Positions 5,855-9,872 of a stretch of DNA of 9,872 nucleotides are shown here, piece after piece. Within the stretch, counting starts at the first letter, position 1. Each line of letters opens with the position of its first letter. The notes under the pieces are model-generated. The model made no database searches. It saw only the letters and a program-made list of their open reading frames with translations, and was not told the DNA's origin. Location of the stretch: positions 1-9,872 of the forward strand of contig CAJUBZ010000028.1 of the NCBI GenBank assembly GCA_910584795.1, in the 5' to 3' direction. This DNA is from an uncultured Eubacterium sp. (GTDB lineage Bacteria > Bacillota > Clostridia > Lachnospirales > Lachnospiraceae). Both the position numbers and the translations under genes were made by a program.

Positions 5855-7181
5855 ACACATATCCTTTAAGTTTATCACCAGACAATGTATCTATCTGATT
5901 TTTAGCGTTAGCTCTCAGTTTTGAAACATACTTTATGTAATCAATAATATTCATTTTCTCCCACGCTCTTTCAAAATTTCTCGCAGTAATATTATCAATA
6001 GATCTTTTTAAATCTGCTTTCGTAAACTTAGTTGTATATTCGCCAATGAGTTCTTTCCTCAAAATCTTTTCTATCATCTCCGTTTCTGACATTCCAGTTT
6101 CCACATTTTCAAATTCCCTGCATACCACAAGGGCCAGTTCAGCCGCTACACATGCAGCAAGTTCTTCATGGGTCAGATATGGATAATCCTTATGCCCTTT
6201 CACATACAGATATTTTTTCAGGTCAAAATATGTATTTCCTAATTCAATATCTATACGTTTTTCGTCAGAAATATTAGGATTTTCGAGTATTGTCATATTA
6301 TTGCAGTACACAGCCACCTCATTATATTGTAACGGCTCCATCCAGTTCCATTTATATATCATGCATGATATTGGCTCCTTTAAAACATTTCCCATGTTAA
6401 TTTTATCCATTGTTTCAAAAGATAACGGCTCCTCTACAACAACATTGCCATTTGCACATACCTGTATCCCCGTATCCACACAAATTGTATTTCCATCTTC
6501 ATCCATTACCAGTTCTACAAGATATGTTCCAGCCATATATTTTGAATTTTTAATATTATTCTCTTTTGCCCTGCCTTCCTTTTTTATCCATCCTGAAGAC
6601 TTAATATCTTTATTTTTTAATACGTTTCCCTGTTTATCCTTAAAACCTGTTTCCCACTCTCCCTGATCGTCCACTTTCACATGCTGGTTTGCATATGACT
6701 CGTAAAAGCCAATCGCTTTCTGGATATCATTTTTATGAAATATTGAGTTTGATATGGATATTGAAACTGGAGGTGATTCTTTTGGATCGTTCCTTGTTTC
6801 ATCATTCCAGACATAATTATAAATATAATCTGCAAGGCGGTTCAGTGCCTTTATGCATCTGATACCAAGATCATTCAAGATTGTACCGTTATCTACCGTT
6901 GTACACCGCCCAAGACGGATTTTCTTTTCTATGATAATATCAACCATTTTTTCAACCACATGAGGAGCCAGAAACGGCTCACCTCCTGTCAGTGACAAAT
7001 GATATATCTGTTCAACCTGACTAAAGATTTTATTCAATATTTCATCTGACATATCAAGGTTTTGTGGATTTCCACGCATACAATGACTGCATGTAAGGTT
7101 ACATTTTCTCGTTACTTCCAGCATAAGGTTATAATATGGCAGACTTATGCCAACCTTTGCCCAGTTTAATTCATTCTTCAA
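5844..7181 (-). CDS. Radical SAM enzyme of unknown substrate
   Basis: Radical SAM enzymes use a [4Fe-4S] cluster to cleave S-adenosylmethionine and start radical chemistry under anaerobic conditions. The cluster motif CNLTCSHC (C27, C31, C34) and the SAM-binding LTGGEPF (64-70) are intact. A strand pattern SISISNSIFHKND (140-152) and GWIKKEGRAKEN (198-208) fit the later part of the barrel. The C-terminal 150 residues are mainly helical. Further cysteines (234, 242, 273 among others) exist, but no clean SPASM pattern. At 445 residues it is long for a minimal enzyme. It resembles unassigned radical SAM proteins I recall from clostridial phages and gut bacteria; it is not QueE (wrong cysteine spacing). 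The TTG start is supported by GGAGG seven bases upstream. It sits between capsid and terminase genes. Confidence 0.88.
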   Translation of the reverse strand: MKNELNWAKVGISLPYYNLMLEVTRKCNLTCSHCMRGNPQNLDMSDEILNKIFSQVEQIYHLSLTGGEPFLAPHVVEKMVDIIIEKKIRLGRCTTVDNGTILNDLGIRCIKALNRLADYIYNYVWNDETRNDPKESPPVSISISNSIFHKNDIQKAIGFYESYANQHVKVDDQGEWETGFKDKQGNVLKNKDIKSSGWIKKEGRAKENNIKNSKYMAGTYLVELVMDEDGNTICVDTGIQVCANGNVVVEEPLSFETMDKINMGNVLKEPISCMIYKWNWMEPLQYNEVAVYCNNMTILENPNISDEKRIDIELGNTYFDLKKYLYVKGHKDYPYLTHEELAACVAAELALVVCREFENVETGMSETEMIEKILRKELIGEYTTKFTKADLKRSIDNITARNFERAWEKMNIIDYIKYVSKLRANAKNQIDTLSGDKLKGYVYEK

Positions 7182-7215
7182 TTAAGTTCCTCCATCATAC
7201 TACAACCATATCCTC

Positions 7216-7488
7216 TTATCTTCGTCCCCTTCGCTCTGGCGGATATTCCACAACCAGACAGTTGCTGCAGTACTGTTTTCCCGTTTCCTTATTTGTATTT
7301 ATCATAAAGTTCACAATCATACCACGCTCCGGCAGATCGTCCACAAACTGCGAGATATGAAAGAAATAACTTTCACCATCATAATCACTCACTATAAAAC
7401 CATACCCTTTATCACGGTAAAATTTTGTAATCTTTCCCATATAGCGCGGTCTTGGCTTCCATGTCTTTTTCTTTCCATGTTCATCCAT
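7216..7488 (-). CDS. Cold-shock domain protein (phage CSD)
   Basis: A 90-residue single-stranded nucleic acid-binding protein. The OB-fold signatures are clear: GKITKFYRDKGYGFIV (18-33, RNP1 as KGYGFI) and YFFHIS (41-46, RNP2). It has a basic N-terminal extension (KKKTWKPRPR) and a basic tail (RRGRR), both absent from the usual 65-70-residue CspA. It may act as an RNA chaperone or antiterminator for phage mRNA, or bind single-stranded DNA; the role here is inferred. The ATG at 7488 is chosen since AAGGAAG lies about ten bases upstream; a TTG at 7533 in the same frame lacks one. It follows the HTH gene and precedes the radical SAM gene by 34 bp. Confidence 0.88.
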   Translation of the reverse strand: MDEHGKKKTWKPRPRYMGKITKFYRDKGYGFIVSDYDGESYFFHISQFVDDLPERGMIVNFMINTNKETGKQYCSNCLVVEYPPERRGRR

Positions 7489-7557
7489 AATAAATATTCT
7501 TCCTTCCAAAATTGATTTATCAATAAAATTCAAGTTTCAATGTATGCTGTTCTATCC

Positions 7558-7887
7558 CTATGACTTCTTTCCAGCACCATTCTTTGACGGTCTTCCGGGC
7601 TTTTTGGTTGTCTGCTTTTCTTCTTTCATTTCATTCATCTGTTCCAGCCGTGCCTTCTCTTCCATCTTCTCTTTTTCCTTATCAGCTTCAAATGTACCGT
7701 ATACTTTAGCCTGAGATGCAGCATTGATTCCCTTTATAATTTCATTATGGTTATGTTCCGTAACCTTTACTACCCCGCGCTCAACCTGTCCGATCAGTTC
7801 ATGACAGACATTGCAGTACCTTGCAACATCACGCAATGACAATTCTTTTTGCAGCCTGTAATCCTTTAAATCAAACCTTGATAACAT
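7558..7887 (-). CDS. Small XRE-like HTH protein with AT-hook tail
   Basis: Residues about 8-55 (LKDYRLQKELSLRDVARYC...LIGQVERGVVKV) match the Cro/C1-type helix-turn-helix pattern. They are followed by a charged coiled-coil-like helix (about 68-92) and a C-terminal AT-hook core, KKPGRPSK (95-102), with more lysines after it. It therefore probably binds DNA twice: sequence-specifically by the HTH and in the minor groove of AT-rich DNA by the hook. The ATG has AAAGGA nine bases upstream. It lies just after the capsid gene, an odd place for a repressor. It could regulate late genes, alter host chromatin, or be packaged. The function is inferred from domains. Confidence 0.75.
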   Translation of the reverse strand: MLSRFDLKDYRLQKELSLRDVARYCNVCHELIGQVERGVVKVTEHNHNEIIKGINAASQAKVYGTFEADKEKEKMEEKARLEQMNEMKEEKQTTKKPGRPSKNGAGKKS

Positions 7888-7928
7888 CTATTTTTATCCT
7901 TTCTTAAAAATAATTGCCTTAAAAGAAC

Positions 7929-7961
7929 GGGATGCAACTTGTAACTGCATAATTGCATCCC
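7929..7961 (-). terminator. Second hairpin after the capsid gene
   Basis: GGGATGCAA (7929-7937) and TTGCATCCC (7953-7961) form a perfect 9-bp stem with a 15-base loop. In the leftward transcript it is followed by GUUCUUUU, a modest U-tract. With the hairpin at 7975-7993 it makes a tandem pair between capsid and HTH genes. Confidence 0.55.
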
Positions 7962-7968
7962 ATATTAG

Positions 7969-7993
7969 AAAAATACTGGTCTTGAAAACCAGT
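7969..7993 (-). terminator. First hairpin after the capsid gene
   Basis: ACTGGT and ACCAGT (7988-7993 with 7975-7980) pair around a 7-base loop, ten bases past the capsid stop codon. A UUUUU run (7973-7969) follows in the leftward RNA. This is a compact intrinsic-terminator form, likely partial, since the downstream genes have no clear promoter of their own. Confidence 0.6.
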
Positions 7994-8002
7994 GAGAAAT
8001 GA

Positions 8003-8842
8003 CTAAGCAATCGTTTTACGGATGACAGCACATCCTTTTGTATCCATTAATTTAACGGCATAAAGATCACTAGCAATAAGGTCAGTTGCTAACAGCTTGC
8101 CCTCGCGTTCCTCTTCAATCGTGACTTCTTTCTGCCAGATTACGCCTAACGCATTCTTTTTGACTATGTATGTTTTACATTCTAGCAGATCTGTATCATA
8201 TGTATTATTGTCACATATAATAACAGGAATCACGCCAAGCCAGTGTCCGATAACTCCATTTTCAACAACACCGTTTCCGTCTTTGGCATATGTTTTGGAA
8301 ATGGAAATAAATTCATCCATTGCAGTGAATACTTTTCTCATCCTGTGGTTAATCAGTATGCCCGCGAAACTTGCAGAATCTACGTCATCTCCAAAACAGT
8401 CGAAGGCGGATTCAATAGCTGTAATATCCAGTGACGGAGACGCAACTTTGTACACAGCATTATTGTCAAGCTCATCAATAAGAGACTTATCAACATTTTT
8501 AGCCATGACTTCGCCCATTTGTTCAGCCATACGGTCTTTCATTGCTCCTTTCACCTGAATAGAATCCTTATCATAAATTCTGACAGATTTTCCTACCTGC
8601 TTAATCTTAGCGGTAGAATCACTCATGTTAACTTCTTCCGGTACAAGCGGTGTTCCTTTTACAACATCCGCTGCATCTGAAATCCTATCAAATGTCGGAA
8701 AATGAATTGTATCACCACAGGTACGAATATCTTCTGCTAAATCTGTCATATCTACGGCCAGCTTTCCAACACGCAATGCAATGTCCATTTTCGCATTAAC
8801 GGCTTCTGAGAAAAGCTCCGCTATAACTAATGTATTTGCCAT
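8003..8842 (-). CDS. Major capsid protein (HK97 fold, N4-gp56-like)
   Basis: This 279-residue protein forms the icosahedral shell. The pattern ELFSEAVNAKMDIALRVGKLAVD near the N-terminus, GDTIHFPTFDRI (about 43-54), the VKGTPLVPEEVNMSDSTAKIKQVGKSVRIYDKD block (61-93), and a late GVIPVIICDNN...YIVKKNALGV section are characteristic of the N4-gp56/Phage_capsid group of HK97-fold coat proteins. No N-terminal delta-domain or protease gene is seen; instead a separate scaffold gene lies just upstream, as expected for this type. ATG at 8842 follows AGAAGG about nine bases upstream. The gene is framed by hairpins on both sides, which likely raise the stability and level of its mRNA. Confidence 0.92.
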   Translation of the reverse strand: MANTLVIAELFSEAVNAKMDIALRVGKLAVDMTDLAEDIRTCGDTIHFPTFDRISDAADVVKGTPLVPEEVNMSDSTAKIKQVGKSVRIYDKDSIQVKGAMKDRMAEQMGEVMAKNVDKSLIDELDNNAVYKVASPSLDITAIESAFDCFGDDVDSASFAGILINHRMRKVFTAMDEFISISKTYAKDGNGVVENGVIGHWLGVIPVIICDNNTYDTDLLECKTYIVKKNALGVIWQKEVTIEEEREGKLLATDLIASDLYAVKLMDTKGCAVIRKTIA

Positions 8843-8880
8843 AAATTTTTACCTTCTTTCTTAAAATTTTCAATATAAAA

Positions 8881-8905
8881 GCCTGATCCATGTTCAGAAT
8901 CAGAC
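8881..8905 (-). terminator. Hairpin between scaffold and capsid genes
   Basis: A 9-bp stem (GTCTGATTC with GGATCAGGC, two U-G pairs in leftward RNA) and a 7-base loop are followed by UUUUAUAUUG. It lies 18 bases after the scaffold stop. No promoter is obvious between it and the capsid gene, so it is more likely a leaky attenuator or a processing and stability element than a full stop. Confidence 0.5.
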
Positions 8906-8922
8906 TGTCTTATAAACTATAT

Positions 8923-9507
8923 TTACTTTTTACCTCTTAATCTCTTGAAAGATTCTGGATGCCGTTCTGCGAACGCTGCCTTCTTTGAATAAGGCCACTT
9001 TGCAAACTCTTCTGGTGTGACAGCATCATCAGAACTATGATCTACAGGTTTATACCCGTTTTCCTTCATTCTTCCTTTTATAATTCCATCCACAAGAGAA
9101 GATAGCGCATCTATATCCGCATCATCCTTTAAATAATCAGCCAGCCCCTTATCAAGCCCGTTTGCTGATAATTTCTCCTGAACCGCAATCTTTCTTTCCC
9201 TGTCTGCAATATCCTTTTCAGATTTTTCCAGTGCTGCAATACGTTTTTCCAGCGCAATCTCAGCTTCACTTTTTTCAACAGGTGATAACTTTTTAATCTG
9301 AGCTTCCAAATCTTCAATCTGTTTGGCATACTTTTTATGCAGTTCATCCTCTGCGCTCTTAATTTTCTTTGCAAGTTCATCCTCTGTATATGTTACAGGT
9401 GTTTCCTTATCCTCTGGCTTGTCTGCCTTAGAATCAGTTTTCTTTTTATCCTCTGGCTTACTGTCTTTGCCTGCATTCAGATCTTCATTATTTTTATTAT
9501 CTTCCAT
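8923..9507 (-). CDS. Capsid scaffolding protein (DUF4355-like)
   Basis: Scaffold proteins direct assembly of the procapsid and leave or are degraded before DNA packaging. This 194-residue protein has the expected form: an acidic/lysine-rich disordered N-terminus (about 1-40), a long charged coiled coil (about 41-125, repeated EKRIAALEKSEKDIADRERK type heptads), a short LxDYLKDDADIDALSSLVDGI segment, and a compact C-terminal EEFAKWPYSKKAAFAERHPESF helix-turn-helix that would bind the coat protein. Low cysteine and aromatic content is typical. The ATG follows AAAGGA at about ten bases. It is the first gene of the leftward operon and directly precedes the capsid gene. Confidence 0.85.
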   Translation of the reverse strand: MEDNKNNEDLNAGKDSKPEDKKKTDSKADKPEDKETPVTYTEDELAKKIKSAEDELHKKYAKQIEDLEAQIKKLSPVEKSEAEIALEKRIAALEKSEKDIADRERKIAVQEKLSANGLDKGLADYLKDDADIDALSSLVDGIIKGRMKENGYKPVDHSSDDAVTPEEFAKWPYSKKAAFAERHPESFKRLRGKK

Positions 9508-9545
9508 ATTTTATTGTTCCTTTCCTCATTAAATAATTATTTCTT

Positions 9546-9574
9546 TTTATATATAAACTGCTGCTATATGTCAT
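9546..9574 (-). promoter_or_regulatory. Promoter of the morphogenesis operon
   Basis: ATGACA (9574-9569) and TATAAA (9551-9546) on the minus strand are each one base off consensus and 17 bp apart. A start near 9539 gives a leader of about 30 bases with GGAAAGGA before the scaffold ATG. It uses housekeeping-sigma boxes, although in many phages late promoters depend on an activator. Confidence 0.6.
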
Positions 9575-9590
9575 AAAGCACTCAAAATGT

Positions 9591-9632
9591 CGGTTTTCTT
9601 TCAATTTTTGAAAGGAGGTTATAGGAAAACCG
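9591..9632. other. Nested hairpin holding an orphan Shine-Dalgarno-like sequence
   Basis: CGGTTTTC (9591-9598) pairs with GAAAACCG (9625-9632), and inside TTTCAA (9599-9604) pairs with TTGAAA (9608-9613). A perfect AAAGGAGG (9611-9618) lies in the structure on the plus strand with no start codon within 20 bases downstream. Read leftward it is ACCUCCUUUC, the same as the 3' end of 16S rRNA. There is no U-tract on either side in the right position for a terminator. Confidence 0.4.
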
Positions 9633-9668
9633 AAAAAAGACTATTTTGGCATTATTTTAATTTCAAGA

Positions 9669-9690
9669 TTTTAAATACTGGGATTTAAAA
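9669..9690. repeat. Perfect inverted repeat in upstream region
   Basis: TTTTAAAT and ATTTAAAA flank the six bases ACTGGG. It lies in AT-rich non-coding DNA and is a possible protein-binding site or local unwinding element. Confidence 0.5.
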
Positions 9691-9725
9691 CAAGAAACAT
9701 TTATAATGACATTTAATAAAATTTT

Positions 9726-9777
9726 TATACGTTAATCCGTATAGAAAAGAGTATAGTTAGTAAATTAACTCACTATA
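9726..9777. repeat. Two adjacent inverted repeats (operator candidates)
   Basis: TATACG-TTAATC-CGTATA (9726-9743) is a perfect 6-bp inverted repeat. Nine bases further, 9752-9777 is a 26-bp imperfect palindrome with 11 of 13 positions symmetric (tatagt...actata ends). Spaced dyads of this type are usual for repressor binding. Confidence 0.45.
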
Positions 9778-9797
9778 AATTTATATCAATATTTCCA

Positions 9798-9817
9798 TGT
9801 ATGTCGTACAACATACA
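9798..9817. repeat. Perfect 7-bp inverted repeat with 6-bp centre
   Basis: TGTATGT and ACATACA flank CGTACA. The size and spacing suit a dimeric HTH operator; the HTH protein encoded at 7558-7887 would be one candidate binder, which is speculation. Confidence 0.5.
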
Positions 9818-9824
9818 CTGTTGG

Positions 9825-9857
9825 ACGGCGAATTGAGGGAGACATAAACGGCAAATT
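9825..9857. repeat. Direct repeat, 23-bp period
   Basis: ACGGCGAATT (9825-9834) and ACGGCAAATT (9848-9857) differ at one base and are 23 bp apart, about two helical turns. They are enclosed by GTTGGA (9820-9825) and TCCAAC (9863-9868). Only two copies are in the window; more may lie to the right. Confidence 0.35.
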
Positions 9858-9872
9858 ATTTTTCCAACCTTT

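Larger units (their letters stand above)
9508..9872. other. Gene-free upstream region, rich in inverted repeats
   Basis: No convincing gene lies here. The region contains the operon promoter, a nested hairpin, four inverted repeats and a short direct repeat. A leftward open frame enters from the right edge and stops near 9786 (28 codons, ...RRPTVYVVRHTWKY); it could be the end of a gene starting outside the window but has too little sequence to judge. Confidence 0.5.

Noticed and set aside
5844..7181. Radical SAM gene as queuosine enzyme QueE or as a viperin
   Set aside because: QueE has a CX14CX2C cluster motif, not CX3CX2C. The length and the sequence after the GGEP motif do not fit viperin, and no kinase or defence neighbour is present.
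9323..9576. Rightward hydrophobic frames opposite the scaffold gene
   Set aside because: They are antisense shadows of the Lys/Glu-rich coiled coil, whose complement reads as Leu/Phe/Ser.
9619..9660. A rightward gene after the AAAGGAGG at 9611-9618
   Set aside because: No ATG, GTG or TTG lies at a usable distance, and the first possible starts run into stops within a few codons.
1..9872. CRISPR array, tRNA, insertion sequence or diversity-generating retroelement
   Set aside because: No regular short repeats with spacers, no cloverleaf, no transposase or reverse transcriptase motifs, and no template/variable repeat pair were seen on either strand.
9786..9872. C-terminal end of a gene entering from the right edge (…VRHTWKY)
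   Set aside because: Only 28 codons are visible, another frame is open over the same stretch, and nothing in it is recognisable; noted under the upstream region instead of as a gene.

Overview
The window looks like the head-morphogenesis and DNA-packaging region of a tailed phage or prophage of a low-GC Bacillota host, probably a gut clostridium of Lachnospiraceae type. The host assignment is an inference from AT-rich coding, purine-rich AAAGGA/GGAGG ribosome-binding sites, frequent TTG/GTG starts and the style of the small toxin locus. No integrase, tail, lysis or replication gene is visible, so the window cannot show whether the element is integrated, circular or a satellite.

Almost everything is transcribed leftward (minus strand). 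From right to left: a 365-bp non-coding region rich in inverted repeats (9508-9872) with a good promoter (-35 ATGACA, 17 bp, -10 TATAAA); an acidic coiled-coil scaffold protein; an HK97-fold major capsid protein; a small HTH protein with an AT-hook tail; a cold-shock-domain protein; a radical SAM enzyme; a 49-residue glycine-rich membrane peptide overlapping the genes on both sides; a putative small terminase; a 32-codon small ORF; the large terminase; an 82-residue unknown; an SPP1-type portal; a 155-residue unknown; and, after a terminator and its own promoter, a very AT-rich 220-residue accessory gene. Hairpins follow the scaffold, capsid, portal and 155-residue genes and probably set relative expression.

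The far left end (1-245) carries a compact divergent locus that looks like a type I toxin-antitoxin module. It has a 27-residue hydrophobic toxin on the plus strand and a convergent antisense RNA on the minus strand. The antisense RNA has a near-consensus promoter (TTGAAT-17-TATAAT) and a hairpin plus U-tract terminator that overlaps the toxin 3' region.

The scaffold, capsid, terminases and portal together make and fill a procapsid. The capsid module precedes the packaging module, unlike the usual TerS-TerL-portal-scaffold-capsid order. Between the two modules sits a three- to four-gene insert (HTH/AT-hook, cold-shock, radical SAM, membrane peptide) with no obvious structural role. This insert and the AT-rich 220-residue gene are the best candidates for undescribed biology: host takeover, capsid or peptide modification, or inter-phage conflict. 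That interpretation is inferred from context only.
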